64,000 nucleotides of DNA. Source: Serratia grimesii NBRC 13537. Lineage in GTDB: Bacteria > Pseudomonadota > Gammaproteobacteria > Enterobacterales > Enterobacteriaceae. Shown piece by piece: positions 43,295 to 52,481 of the stretch. Under the pieces are notes generated by a model, which was not told where the DNA came from, searched no databases, and saw only the letters and a program-made list of their open reading frames with translations. The stretch covers positions 62,001-126,000 of the forward strand of contig NZ_BCTT01000003.1 of assembly GCF_001590905.1 (NCBI RefSeq). The letters run 5' to 3'. Position numbers and translations under genes: made by a program. Numbering within the stretch: position 1 is the stretch's first letter; each line of letters starts with the position of its first letter.

Positions 43295-43867
43295 ATCAGA
43301 CTCCGAAAAAAAGACAGGATGGCCGAGCGATGCTCAGACGTGACGATGCCGACGCAGGATTCGCGCAAACAACAGCAAGATAACGGGATTGTAGTACCGG
43401 GGGATGGCCGAACGGCCGTGTGACTTGTGCTACGCCAGCAGGTGGCGGGTGGAACCTTGAAAAACAGTAACTTCGGTGACAGTCCATAGGGTGGGCTGAG
43501 GCCCTTCACTCCTAAATATGAAAGAAGAAATACTCTATCAGGAATTTTTTTGTCGGCAAAGAAGCTTTTTTACCTTCTGCATCGTCTTGTAACAGCTCTG
43601 TTGTTTAATTCCGCAAACATCGCGTTAGGACTTATCTGAGCGTTCAATAACAGAGCAATGTCACAAAATTTATTTTTTCACTCACTAAAATAAATAGCGC
43701 TGACGTGGTTCAACACACACAGGCTTTTGAAACTGCGCGAGAAATGTTAAGAGCGGGTTTCCAAATTTCTACCATAATGTATCTGAACCACGGAAGTGAC
43801 CTGCCAGGAAGCAAATGAACTAAAGAACGACACAATCCGTGCATGAAGTTCAATGAGGAGGTAGCGA
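43295..43867. other. yoaE/manX divergent regulatory region
   Basis: 573 bases with no supported gene. The yoaE side has GGATGGCCGA twice (43318 and 43403), a GGCCG/CGGCC dyad at 43406-43417, and a T run just before the yoaE ribosome-binding site, suggesting a structured leader. The manX side is AT-rich. Mlc and CRP sites are expected for manXYZ from E. coli, but none is clear enough to call. Confidence 0.45.
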
Positions 43868-44839
43868 GTGGCAATAGCTATTATCATCGGCACACACGGG
43901 ACCGCAGCGGAACAATTGCTGAAGACGACGGAGATGCTATTAGGCGAACAGGACAACGTCGCTTTTATAGATTTCGTCCCCGGTGAAAATGCCGAAACGT
44001 TAATCGAGAAATATAACGGAAAAATCAGCGGACTCGACACCAGTGGTGGCGTCCTGTTTCTGGTGGATACCTGGGGCGGCAGCCCTTTCAATGCGGCTAG
44101 CCGCATCGCCGTCGATAAAGAAAACTATGAGGTCGTCACCGGGGTTAACATTCCCATGCTGGTGGAAACATTCATGGCAAGAGATGACAACCCAGGCTTT
44201 GACGAATTGGTCGCGCTGGCGGTGGAAACTGGCCGTGAAGGCGTGAAAGCCCTGAAGAAACCGGCAGAAGAGAGTGTTAAGCCCGCGGCACAACAGAGTT
44301 CTCCCGTCGCAAAACCCGCAGCGCCACAGGCGCCTCTGGGCCCCAATGACCACATGAAGATCGGCCTTGCCCGCATCGATGACCGTTTGATTCATGGTCA
44401 GGTGGCCACCCGTTGGACCAAAGAAACTGACGTCAGTCGCATTATCGTTGTCAGTGACGAAGTCGCCGCCGACCACGTCCGCAAAACCTTACTGACTCAG
44501 GTTGCCCCACCCGGCGTCACCGCACACGTGGTTGACGTAGCGAAAGCTATCCGTGTTTGGAATAACCCCAAATACGCTGGCGATCGCGTGATGTTGCTAT
44601 TCACCAACCCCACTGACGTGTGGCGTTTGGTGGAAGGCGGTGTGGACATCAAATCGGTGAATATCGGTGGTATGGCATTCCGTCAGGGTAAAACCCAGGT
44701 AAATAATGCCGTTTCTGTTGACGAAAAAGATATTGAGGCGTTTAAGAAATTAAACGAGCGCGGTATTGAATTGGAAGTACGTAAAGTCTCGTCCGACAGT
44801 CGGTTAAAAATGATGGACCTGATTAACAAGCTCAATTAA
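43868..44839 (+). CDS. manX: Mannose PTS EIIAB component ManX
   Basis: Cytoplasmic phosphotransfer subunit for mannose, glucose and glucosamine uptake. The IIA domain carries the phosphorylated His10 (IIIGTHGTAAEQ). An Ala/Pro/Lys linker spans about residues 133-160. The IIB domain has its active His in LARIDDRLIHGQVATRW. The length of 323 equals E. coli. The start is GTG 43868 preceded by GAGGAGG. It heads the manXYZ operon. Confidence 0.96.
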   Translation: MAIAIIIGTHGTAAEQLLKTTEMLLGEQDNVAFIDFVPGENAETLIEKYNGKISGLDTSGGVLFLVDTWGGSPFNAASRIAVDKENYEVVTGVNIPMLVETFMARDDNPGFDELVALAVETGREGVKALKKPAEESVKPAAQQSSPVAKPAAPQAPLGPNDHMKIGLARIDDRLIHGQVATRWTKETDVSRIIVVSDEVAADHVRKTLLTQVAPPGVTAHVVDVAKAIRVWNNPKYAGDRVMLLFTNPTDVWRLVEGGVDIKSVNIGGMAFRQGKTQVNNAVSVDEKDIEAFKKLNERGIELEVRKVSSDSRLKMMDLINKLN

Positions 44840-44894
44840 TGGCGACAGCCAATAATTATTTTACTCAGAGATCTTTGGTCATAGGAGAAGTGCA

Positions 44895-45692
44895 ATGGAG
44901 ATTACCACTCTTCAGATTGTACTGATATTTATCGTTGCCTGTATCGCCGGGATGGGTTCCGTCCTCGACGAGTTTCAATTCCACCGTCCGCTGGTCGCCT
45001 GTACCCTGATCGGCTTTATTCTCGGTGATATGAAAACCGGCATCATCATCGGCGGTACGCTGGAGATGATCGCCCTGGGCTGGATGAACATCGGTGCGGC
45101 AGTTGCGCCAGATGCTGCGTTAGCGTCTATCATTTCTACCATTCTGGTTATTGCCGGCGGGCAAAGCGTCGGTGCCGGTATCGCCCTGGCCATACCGCTG
45201 GCGGCGGCCGGACAAGTTCTGACCATCATCGTGCGTACCCTGACTGTCGCCTTCCAGCACGCAGCGGACAGTGCGGCGGAACGCGGCAGTTTGCGCGCCA
45301 TTACCTGGCTGCATATCTCCGCCCTGCTGCTGCAGGCGATGCGTATTGCTATCCCGGCGGTTATTGTCGCCATTTCGGTGGGTACCTCAGGCGTTCACGC
45401 ACTGCTTAACTCGATCCCAGAAGTTGTCACCAGCGGCCTGAACATCGCCGGTGGGATGATCGTGGTCGTCGGTTACGCAATGGTGATCAACATGATGCGT
45501 GCCGGTTATCTGATGCCATTCTTCTACCTCGGCTTCGTGACAGCTGCCTTCACCAACTTTAACCTGGTCGCACTTGGTGTCATCGGTGTGGTGATGGCGG
45601 TGCTTTATATTCAGCTCAGCCCGAAATACAACAAGTCTCAGGTTGTACAAGCTGGCCCGGCGAATAATGACCTCGATAACGAACTGGACTAG
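44895..45692 (+). CDS. manY: Mannose PTS EIIC component ManY
   Basis: Membrane channel subunit of the mannose permease, 265 residues and highly hydrophobic, with the family motifs LDEFQFHRPLVACTLIG and IIIGGTLEMIALGWMNIGAA. With ManZ it also serves as a docking site for some phages and bacteriocins in related species. GGAG lies 8 nt upstream, and manZ starts 15 nt after the stop. Confidence 0.96.
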   Translation: MEITTLQIVLIFIVACIAGMGSVLDEFQFHRPLVACTLIGFILGDMKTGIIIGGTLEMIALGWMNIGAAVAPDAALASIISTILVIAGGQSVGAGIALAIPLAAAGQVLTIIVRTLTVAFQHAADSAAERGSLRAITWLHISALLLQAMRIAIPAVIVAISVGTSGVHALLNSIPEVVTSGLNIAGGMIVVVGYAMVINMMRAGYLMPFFYLGFVTAAFTNFNLVALGVIGVVMAVLYIQLSPKYNKSQVVQAGPANNDLDNELD

Positions 45693-45707
45693 GAATAGGT
45701 GAGAGAA

Positions 45708-46550
45708 ATGGTTGATACAACAGCTCAAAAGAAACTCACGCCAGCCGATATTCGCGGTGTGTTTATGCGCTCGAATCTGTTCCAGGGTTCATGGAACTTC
45801 GAACGTATGCAAGCGCTGGGTTTTTGCTTCTCAATGGTACCGGTGATCCGTCGCCTGTATCCGGAAAATAACGACGACCGTAAACAGGCGATTAAACGCC
45901 ACCTGGAGTTCTTTAACACCCACCCTTACGTGGCAGCGCCAGTGCTTGGTGTGACCATGGCAATGGAAGAACAACGCGCTAACGGTGCGCCTATCGACGA
46001 TGCGGCCATTAACGGTATCAAAGTCGGTTTGATGGGACCACTGGCTGGCGTGGGTGACCCGATCTTCTGGGGGACTGTGCGCCCGGTATTTGCCGCGCTC
46101 GGTGCCGGTATTGCCATGAGTGGTAGCCTGCTTGGCCCGATTTTGTTCTTTGTCCTGTTCAACCTGGTACGCCTGTTGACCCGCTATTACGGCGTGGCTT
46201 ACGGTTATCGCAAAGGGGTTGATATCGTCAATGATATGGGTGGCGGCTTCCTGCAAAAACTGACGGAAGGAGCGTCCATTCTCGGCCTCTTTGTCATGGG
46301 TGCGTTAGTTAACAAGTGGACGCACGTGAATATCCCGCTGGTAGTCTCGAAGATTACAGACCAGACCGGGCATACCACGGTGACCACAGTGCAAACCATC
46401 CTCGACCAACTGATGCCGGGCTTGGTACCACTGTTGCTGACCTTCGGCTGTATGTGGCTGCTGCGCAGAAAAGTGAATGCGCTGTGGATCATCATCGGCT
46501 TCTTTGCCATCGGTATCTTTGGTTACTGGGTTGGATTGCTGGGCCTGTAA
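45708..46550 (+). CDS. manZ: Mannose PTS EIID component ManZ
   Basis: Second membrane subunit of the mannose permease, 280 residues. Conserved blocks are RSNLFQGSWNFERMQALG, MGPLAGVGDPIFWGTVRP and the C-terminal hydrophobic GLLGL end. I chose ATG 45708 to match E. coli MVDTT. A GTG at 45699 in frame would add three residues. Two terminator-like hairpins follow. Confidence 0.95.
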   Translation: MVDTTAQKKLTPADIRGVFMRSNLFQGSWNFERMQALGFCFSMVPVIRRLYPENNDDRKQAIKRHLEFFNTHPYVAAPVLGVTMAMEEQRANGAPIDDAAINGIKVGLMGPLAGVGDPIFWGTVRPVFAALGAGIAMSGSLLGPILFFVLFNLVRLLTRYYGVAYGYRKGVDIVNDMGGGFLQKLTEGASILGLFVMGALVNKWTHVNIPLVVSKITDQTGHTTVTTVQTILDQLMPGLVPLLLTFGCMWLLRRKVNALWIIIGFFAIGIFGYWVGLLGL

Positions 46551-46562
46551 GTCTGTTGACAG

Positions 46563-46583
46563 CCGGGGGGAAACCCCCGGTTT
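46563..46583 (+). terminator. manXYZ terminator 1
   Basis: A 7-bp stem CCGGGGG / CCCCCGG with a GAAA loop followed by TTTGAGTTTG, 12 nt after the manZ stop. Confidence 0.7.
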
Positions 46584-46704
46584 GAGTTTGTTGTTTAGCC
46601 CAAGGTACTCGGGCCTAGAGCACCGAGAGCGCTCCGATGGACAAGCCGCTACGCTCCCCCTTCGGCACGCTCTTCCTAATAACTGGCTCTGCCAGCCGTA
46701 TGCC

Positions 46705-46726
46705 CGGGGGAAACCCCGTTTTTTTA
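46705..46726 (+). terminator. Second terminator before yobD
   Basis: A 5-bp stem CGGGG / CCCCG with the same GAAA loop is followed by seven T residues. It lies only 16 nt before yobD, so it closes whatever transcript crosses the manZ-yobD gap or attenuates yobD. Confidence 0.75.
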
Positions 46727-46741
46727 TCTGTGGAGTTAAAG

Positions 46742-47200
46742 ATGTCGCTGACCGATGGCGTATTACTTATTTTCACCGCGCTAATGCTGGTGTATGCGAT
46801 TTACGACGAGTTCGGCATGAACTTGCTGAAAGGCAAAACGTTACTCAAGGTACAGTTAAAACGTCGTAATCGGGTTGATTGCCTGATTTTTGTTGGCCTC
46901 ATCGCGATACTCATCTACCGTAATGTCACCACCCAGGGTGCGGTATTAACCACCTATCTGCTTATTTCTTTAGCACTGATTGCCATTTATATTTCTTATA
47001 TCCGTTGGCCCAAGATGTTGTTTAAAGCGCAGGGCTTCTTCTATGCAAATACCTTCATTGAATATAACCGTATTAAAGCCATGAATTTATCAGAAGATGG
47101 CATTCTGGTGATAGATTTGGAACGACGCCGATTACTGATTCAGGTTACTCAATTAGATGATCTGGAGAAAATTTATCACTTTTTTGTTGATAATCAGTGA
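46742..47200 (+). CDS. yobD: UPF0266 membrane protein YobD
   Basis: A 152-residue inner-membrane protein with three hydrophobic segments (about 6-25, 46-62 and 66-88) and a cytoplasmic C-terminal domain ([29 protein letters not shown]). Length and sequence match E. coli YobD; function is unknown. ATG 46742 has GGAG 7 nt upstream. The open frame back to 46637 crosses the terminator hairpin and is rejected. Confidence 0.92.
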   Translation: MSLTDGVLLIFTALMLVYAIYDEFGMNLLKGKTLLKVQLKRRNRVDCLIFVGLIAILIYRNVTTQGAVLTTYLLISLALIAIYISYIRWPKMLFKAQGFFYANTFIEYNRIKAMNLSEDGILVIDLERRRLLIQVTQLDDLEKIYHFFVDNQ

Positions 47201-47344
47201 ATAAAAAACAACCTTAATCCTACCGCGGCCCGCCCTGCGCTGAATGTGGGTAATTAATCACCAGCGCACAAGGCTACCTGATTATTATTTACGCAACATT
47301 GTTGCACTCGCCTACATTATATTCCTTCTTGCATGCTTCATTAA

Positions 47345-47359
47345 TGAAAACAATTATCA
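47345..47359. promoter_or_regulatory. Fur-like box upstream of mntP
   Basis: TGAAAACAATTATCA agrees with the Fur core TGATAATGATTATCA at 12 of 15 positions. E. coli mntP is reported to respond to Fur as well as manganese. The site is about 85 bp before the riboswitch, in the expected promoter zone. Confidence 0.5.
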
Positions 47360-47429
47360 ATTCCGAAAAAATATCCATTTGGAATAAGGGTTGTTGCTGG
47401 CGGAAATAATATGGTATGGTTGCGCCGTC

Positions 47430-47608
47430 ATTGGGGAGTAGCCGGTTTCTGGACAATAAAGCACCAGAAACGCCCGTATCAACATACTCGTTTTTTCATT
47501 AAAACGTGGTGCGGGCAGCCAGGTAAGGTTGGCGAGACCATAGACACGTAACTCCGTCGTATGGTTGGGGGTGGGTTACGTGTATATGGAGCCGCCCGGC
47601 CGAGGCTA
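47430..47608 (+). ncRNA. yybP-ykoY manganese riboswitch
   Basis: The leader of mntP has the family hallmarks: a 5' segment TTGGGGAGTAGCC, a variable hairpin, a central GCGGGCAGCCAGGTAAGG segment, and the 3' element GCCGCCCGGCCGAGGCTA directly before the start codon. In E. coli the same leader senses Mn2+ and raises mntP expression when manganese is high. Boundaries are approximate. Confidence 0.88.
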
Positions 47609-47614
47609 TTTAAC

Positions 47615-48184
47615 ATGAACTTGTCAGCTACACTCATTCTCGCTTTTGGCATGTCTATGGATGCGTTTGCCGCGTCGATCGGCAAAGGTGCCAGTCTGCA
47701 TCAACCCCGTTTTCGTGAAGCCCTGCGTACCGGACTCATCTTTGGTGTGGTCGAAGCTATTACCCCCATTATCGGTTGGGGTATCGGCCTGTTTGCCAGC
47801 CAATACATTATGGAATGGGATCACTGGGTCGCTTTCTCGCTGCTGTTTATTCTCGGCATGCGCATGATCGTTGAAGGTGTCAGAAATCGTCCAGATGAAG
47901 TGGAAAAAGTGAAACGTCACGGATTCTGGCTACTGGTCGCTACCGCTATCGCCACCAGCCTTGACGCCATGGCTATCGGTGTCGGTCTGGCCTTCTTGCA
48001 AGTGAACATTGTACATACCGCCATGGCGATTGGCATGGCCACCATGATTATGGCGACATTAGGCATGATGATTGGTCGCTTCATCGGCCCACTCCTCGGC
48101 AAGCGTGCGGAAATCCTCGGTGGCGTGGTATTGATAGGCATCGGTATCAATATCCTGCTAGAGCATTTGGGCTACCTCGCCTGA
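47615..48184 (+). CDS. mntP: Manganese efflux pump MntP
   Basis: A 189-residue, six-helix inner-membrane exporter of Mn2+. Each half carries the DUF204 motif: [15 protein letters not shown] near the N-terminus and [15 protein letters not shown] in the second half, whose Asp residues are needed for transport in E. coli. ATG 47615 follows the riboswitch at once. The upstream frame to 47561 lies inside the riboswitch and is rejected. Confidence 0.96.
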   Translation: MNLSATLILAFGMSMDAFAASIGKGASLHQPRFREALRTGLIFGVVEAITPIIGWGIGLFASQYIMEWDHWVAFSLLFILGMRMIVEGVRNRPDEVEKVKRHGFWLLVATAIATSLDAMAIGVGLAFLQVNIVHTAMAIGMATMIMATLGMMIGRFIGPLLGKRAEILGGVVLIGIGINILLEHLGYLA

Positions 48185-48201
48185 TACCGCTAAACGCGAA
48201 G

Positions 48202-48227
48202 AAAAACCTGCCAAAGGCAGGTTTTTT
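48202..48227. terminator. Bidirectional terminator mntP/MFS
   Basis: An 11-bp stem AAAAACCTGCC / GGCAGGTTTTT with a 3-nt loop lies between the convergent mntP and transporter genes. Confidence 0.92.
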
Positions 48228-48240
48228 TGTTTCTAAACCC

Positions 48241-49632
48241 TCAATCACCCTGCCCATTACCGGCTGCCGTCATCGGCTTAGCGGAAAGCTTGAGCGCGAA
48301 AAACCACCCAGCAGCTGCAATCAATGACAACCCGATGGCACTGCACACGGCGATATAAATACCGCAGGCCTGTGGCAGGAGCATTGACATCAACGCGCCA
48401 AAGATCGCCACACCAAACGCCGACCCACTTTGCCGGGCAACGTTAAGCACCCCAGCGGCAATTCCCGCCCTTTCATTCGTGACTTCATTCATTAGCACCG
48501 ACGTGGCTGCTGGGGTAATCACACCGGCTACCAGGCCAAGCAACGGCAAACACAGCGCAATACGCCAGTAAGGTGGGTTTTCCACCAATACCAACAAACC
48601 GGCAAATCCCAACGCATAAAGCAGCAAACCATAAAAGACGACCCGACCTGCCTCTAATACTCGAACCAACCGACCAGAAATAAAGCTGCCAAACGCGACC
48701 ATGATGGTTAGTGGAAGAAACGCCAGGCCAGCCTGTAATGGCTGCCAACCGCGTACCGTCTGAAAATAGAGACTGAGCAGAAAAAACGCGCCATAGAACA
48801 CCAGCGCTGAGACCAACGAAACTAATGCCGCCGCGGAAAACATTGCGTTGCCAAATAACATCAAGGGCAACATCGGCTGTCTGCGCCGGCGCTCGATGGC
48901 CACAAACATCAACCAACTCACGACTGCAATAGCAGTACCACAGATGATCCAGCCCGAAGTCCAGCCAAGCCTTGCGCCCTCGATCAGTACGGCCACGGAA
49001 CTGGCTAACGCCATGATCACCGCCCCTTGCCCGGCATAATCCATTTGCCGTAAGGTTATGACCGAATACGTTGCCTTAATGCGCAGGGTAAGACCGATAC
49101 CCACGGCAATCACGGGTATATTGACCCAAAACAGACTGCGCCATCCTAAAAGTGCGATCAGCACACCGCCGACCAACGGACCCGCCGCCATCGCCACCCC
49201 ACCGCATCCAGCCCATATGCCAATAGCCGCCAGCCGTTGTTTCGCATCGGGAAACCCCGTATTAATCAGCGTTAATGAACTGGGCACCAGTAACGCAGCA
49301 CCAATACCCTGAAGTGCTCGGGCAACCACCAGCTCTGGCAAAGTTTCCGCTAACCCACAAATGGCGGAAGCACCTGCAAAAACCGCCAATCCGCCGAGAT
49401 AGGCCCGTTTTGCACCCAACCGGTCCCCCAATAGCCCGCCACTCAATAACAAGCTGGCAAACGCCAACGTATAAGCATTTACCACCCACTGCAAACCGCT
49501 TAGCCCAGCGCCCAATTCAGCTGCAATCGACGGCAAGGCGACATTAACAATAGACGTATCGAGAATGACAATGACATAGCTGAGGCTGGTCGCCATCAAG
49601 ACCGATGTTTGATACTGATTCAAGTTTGCCAC
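48241..49632 (-). CDS. DHA2-family MFS efflux transporter
   Basis: A 463-residue drug/proton antiporter of the 14-helix DHA2 (EmrB/QacA) group. The conserved start VILDTSIVNVALPSIAAEL is the DHA2 signature, followed by the loop GGLLGDRLGAKRAYLGG and the motif C region GPLVGGVLIALLGWR. I chose GTG 49632 because GGGAG lies 9 nt upstream; the frame is open to a TTG at 49677, and ATG 49596 is another option. It is divergent from an ArsR-type regulator that probably controls it. Substrates cannot be told. Confidence 0.85.
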   Translation of the reverse strand: MANLNQYQTSVLMATSLSYVIVILDTSIVNVALPSIAAELGAGLSGLQWVVNAYTLAFASLLLSGGLLGDRLGAKRAYLGGLAVFAGASAICGLAETLPELVVARALQGIGAALLVPSSLTLINTGFPDAKQRLAAIGIWAGCGGVAMAAGPLVGGVLIALLGWRSLFWVNIPVIAVGIGLTLRIKATYSVITLRQMDYAGQGAVIMALASSVAVLIEGARLGWTSGWIICGTAIAVVSWLMFVAIERRRRQPMLPLMLFGNAMFSAAALVSLVSALVFYGAFFLLSLYFQTVRGWQPLQAGLAFLPLTIMVAFGSFISGRLVRVLEAGRVVFYGLLLYALGFAGLLVLVENPPYWRIALCLPLLGLVAGVITPAATSVLMNEVTNERAGIAAGVLNVARQSGSAFGVAIFGALMSMLLPQACGIYIAVCSAIGLSLIAAAGWFFALKLSAKPMTAAGNGQGD

Positions 49633-49761
49633 GCGCAGCGGCTCCCGCCAGAAGAAATAGGCATTGACTATAAGCAACGATTCGCCTGGAATACTTCGAG
49701 CCGTATCGAAGCATGCTTCAAGCGTTTAAAACATCACCAGACATCCGGGGAGGATAACGCC

Positions 49762-50499
49762 GTGGGTCAACATAATATTGCCATCGTGGCGCACCTGATT
49801 GCTGAACCGGTGCGGGCGGTAATGCTGATCGCACTGGCTAACGGCAATGCCCTGTCCGCCAGTGCCCTTGCAGAGGTATCTGGGGTCACCCCACAAACCG
49901 CCAGTTCACATCTGGGTAAGTTGCTCGACGGTGGGCTATTGAGTGTCGAACAAAGGGGGCGCTACCGCTATTACCGCCTTGCAGGGCCCCATGTTTCACA
50001 TCTGCTGGAAAGTCTGGCATCGATAGGACCTGTTACCCCTGCCTGGCGCAGCACCCCCAATCGGTCTGCACGCGAGATGCGCTTTGCGCGCTGTTGTTAC
50101 GATCATTTGGCCGGAAAGGTCGGTGTGGCGATAATGCGCGGTTTACTGGAGCAAGGGCTGATAACCGAAAACGGCTTGCGGGAATATGTACTGACCCCCG
50201 CAGGCGCCGATTGGCTACAGGAGTTGGGCATTGAGGCCGCTGCTTTGACGTCTGGTGAGGTGAGTAATGGACGCCAGTGTCTGGATTGGACAGAAAGACA
50301 ATATCATCTTGCAGGACCACTGGCGGCTCAGTTGCTGAAAGCTTTTCATCAGTGCGACTGGTTACGGAGCCTACCGGGCTCCCGAGCACTCGCGGTTACC
50401 CCAACAGGATGGCTGGCGTTGAAAAAGTATTTCGCCCTCACGCCTGAAAACCTGGAGGACGATACTTTTCATGATCAACCACTCTGTTCACCGGTTTAA
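49762..50499 (+). CDS. ArsR-family transcriptional regulator
   Basis: A 245-residue protein with an N-terminal winged helix of the ArsR type ([23 protein letters not shown], then [20 protein letters not shown] as recognition helix, and a wing RGRYRYYRL). A longer C-terminal part follows with Cys/His residues in [18 protein letters not shown] 49762 has GGGGAGGA 7 nt upstream. Its promoter region of 129 bp is shared with the efflux gene. The stop overlaps the rlmA stop in a TTAA. Confidence 0.83.
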   Translation: MGQHNIAIVAHLIAEPVRAVMLIALANGNALSASALAEVSGVTPQTASSHLGKLLDGGLLSVEQRGRYRYYRLAGPHVSHLLESLASIGPVTPAWRSTPNRSAREMRFARCCYDHLAGKVGVAIMRGLLEQGLITENGLREYVLTPAGADWLQELGIEAAALTSGEVSNGRQCLDWTERQYHLAGPLAAQLLKAFHQCDWLRSLPGSRALAVTPTGWLALKKYFALTPENLEDDTFHDQPLCSPV

Positions 50500-51317
50500 T
50501 CGGACTGGCGGCGGTACAGCGCTATCGCAAAATCGGTTTCGCAGGCGAACACTTCACAGCCTTTGAGATGCTCCTGCACCTCTGGGGAGGCCCGCCAGGC
50601 AAAAGGTGTCATCTGCAACAGATTAGCCGCCTGTTCTCCCGGCAATGTCATCGGATACGCCAACGATTCAACCCGTTCACAGTCAAAACCTGCGAATTGC
50701 TCATCCTGCTCTTCATGCAGTTGTACCTGCTGATAGACCTGCTCTTTCAGTTGGTACAAATGGCGTGGGCCCGGCGATACCGTCACGACAACCCCGCCGG
50801 GTTTCACCACCCGCGCCAACTCTTCAGCCTTGCAGGGCGCGTAAATACGCAGTATGGCGTCCAAAGAACCGTCAGCAAACGGCAGGCGATGGCTGGACGC
50901 GACACAAAATGACACCGCAGGATAACGCTTGGCCGCATAGCGGATTGCTACTTTGGCGACGTCCAACCCATAAACCGTAATATCACGCTGTTGCGCCAAC
51001 CGTGCAGCTACCTCCGCCGTGTAATACCCTTCGCCGCAACCGATATCCAGCAAAGCCTGTGCGTCAGGTGCCAACGTTTGATCCAACAGCTCTGCCACGC
51101 GTTGCTGCAAAGGTTGATAGAAACCCGCATCAAGAAATGCACGCCGTGCCTGCATCATTTCAGCACTGTCACCCGGCTGCTTCGAACGCTTATGTTGTAC
51201 CGGCATCAGGTTTACATAGCCTTCTTTGGCACAATCAAACAGGTGGTTAGCGTCACAACGCCATTGCTGATGAGAAAAATGAAGTGGCTGATGACACAGC
51301 GGGCACTGATAAGACAT
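50496..51317 (-). CDS. rlmA: 23S rRNA (guanine-745-N1) methyltransferase RlmA
   Basis: Methylates G745 in hairpin 35 of 23S rRNA. The N-terminal zinc finger keeps its ligands (CPLCHQPL and [16 protein letters not shown]), and the Rossmann SAM motif is [15 protein letters not shown], with [18 protein letters not shown] later. It has 273 residues. ATG 51317 is chosen by family; the frame is open to 51377. mntP, rlmA and cspC are neighbours in E. coli too. Confidence 0.94.
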   Translation of the reverse strand: MSYQCPLCHQPLHFSHQQWRCDANHLFDCAKEGYVNLMPVQHKRSKQPGDSAEMMQARRAFLDAGFYQPLQQRVAELLDQTLAPDAQALLDIGCGEGYYTAEVAARLAQQRDITVYGLDVAKVAIRYAAKRYPAVSFCVASSHRLPFADGSLDAILRIYAPCKAEELARVVKPGGVVVTVSPGPRHLYQLKEQVYQQVQLHEEQDEQFAGFDCERVESLAYPMTLPGEQAANLLQMTPFAWRASPEVQEHLKGCEVFACETDFAIALYRRQSD

Positions 51318-51461
51318 GGTTTGGATTCCAAAGAGATACGGCGCGGCTAGTCTAAAGAAGGCTTCTATGCGATGCAAGGCACATCCCGTATGGGTCTAGC
51401 CAAGGAGGAAAAAAACTGACTACACTGACGTTAAGTTTTCTGACGCAGGCAAAAACGTTAT

Positions 51462-52178
51462 ATGACTGATTACTCCCTACTGCTCAACACCATTCCGTCC
51501 ATTCAACACGGTTTCGGTAATAAGAGCGCACTGCTTCCTGGGCATTTACAGCCCTACCGCACCACCTTGCCGGAAAAAAAGCAGGTCCACGGCACGCGCA
51601 TTGTTGACGTCACACAGGCAGCGCAACTCTGCGGTGAAGCTGATGGGTTCTATACCACCCAACCGGGTATTTTGCTTAGCGTGTTAACAGCAGACTGTCT
51701 GCCCGTCATTTTCAGTCGTCATGATGGTTCAGCGATTGCAGCGGTGCATGCGGGCTGGCGTGGGCTATTGGACGGTATTCTGGAGCAACTGGCGGCACGT
51801 ATCCGCCGTGATGACTCAACGGCCAACTGGGTGGCTTCCATCGGCCCTGCTGCCGGCCCATGCTGTTATGAGGTGAACGAAGAACTGGTTGCACGCTTCA
51901 AGCAACAGTTGCCACTGCCCATGACGTTAATCAGCCCCCACTATCGCCACCTGGACCTGGCAGCCATTGCCGAATCCAAACTCCGTGAACTTGGGTTTGC
52001 CGACGTTGACCTTGCCGGGAGCTGTACCATCTGCACGCCAAATACTGATTCTCTCCAGCCGCAGCGCTTTAAATACACCAGCTACCGTCGAAACAGCCAT
52101 CGACGTGAGCAAGATCCGAGCCATCCGGGTATTACCGGACGTAATCAATACGCAGGCATTATTATTACCGGCAGATAA
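51462..52178 (+). CDS. PgeF/YfiH (laccase-domain) family protein
   Basis: A 238-residue YfiH-family protein. The zinc/copper-type ligand motifs are all present: KKQVHGTRIVDV, LTADCLPVIF, AAVHAGWRGLL and IGPAAGPCCYEV. Members have been called polyphenol oxidases, purine nucleoside phosphorylases and, for E. coli PgeF, a peptidoglycan precursor editing factor. The usual pgeF sits beside rluD and clpB, so this is probably a second, diverged copy. It is convergent with cspC across a strong terminator. Confidence 0.83.
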   Translation: MTDYSLLLNTIPSIQHGFGNKSALLPGHLQPYRTTLPEKKQVHGTRIVDVTQAAQLCGEADGFYTTQPGILLSVLTADCLPVIFSRHDGSAIAAVHAGWRGLLDGILEQLAARIRRDDSTANWVASIGPAAGPCCYEVNEELVARFKQQLPLPMTLISPHYRHLDLAAIAESKLRELGFADVDLAGSCTICTPNTDSLQPQRFKYTSYRRNSHRREQDPSHPGITGRNQYAGIIITGR

Positions 52179-52186
52179 TAGAAACG

Positions 52187-52214
52187 AAAAAACCCGCACC
52201 AAGGCGGGTTTTTT
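52187..52214. terminator. Bidirectional terminator (PgeF-like / cspC)
   Basis: An 11-bp stem AAAAAACCCGC / GCGGGTTTTTT with a 6-nt loop lies between the two convergent genes. Confidence 0.93.
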
Positions 52215-52230
52215 GTACAGCTGACGCTGA

Positions 52231-52440
52231 TTAGATTGCAGTAACGTTTACTGCAGATGGGCCTTTCTGGCCATCTTGGATTTCGAACTCAACGTTCTGG
52301 CCTTCAGCCAGGGTTTTGAAGCCGTTACCCTGGATTGCAGAGAAGTGTACGAACACGTCTTTGCTGCCGTCAGCTGGAGTGATGAAACCGAAACCTTTAG
52401 ACTCGTTGAACCACTTAACTTGACCTTTGATCTTTGCCAT
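52231..52440 (-). CDS. cspC: Cold-shock-family protein CspC
   Basis: A 69-residue single-stranded RNA-binding beta barrel that stabilises stress transcripts such as rpoS. RNP1 is KGFGFI and RNP2 is VFVHF. I can see only one change from remembered E. coli CspC, Ser for Ala near the C-terminus ([10 protein letters not shown]). AAGGAAA lies upstream of the ATG. It is transcribed downstream of yobF, as in E. coli. Confidence 0.95.
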   Translation of the reverse strand: MAKIKGQVKWFNESKGFGFITPADGSKDVFVHFSAIQGNGFKTLAEGQNVEFEIQDGQKGPSAVNVTAI

Positions 52441-52481
52441 CTTGAGTATTTCCTTTGGATTGTTTAAACCGCCCGTAGGCG

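Noticed and set aside
43735-43760. Mlc-like dyad (GAAACTGCGCGAGAAAT) upstream of manX
   Set aside because: Symmetry is weak and I could not match it with confidence to the Mlc consensus.
46637-46741. Upstream extension of yobD
   Set aside because: Runs through a rho-independent terminator hairpin; the homologous start is 46742.
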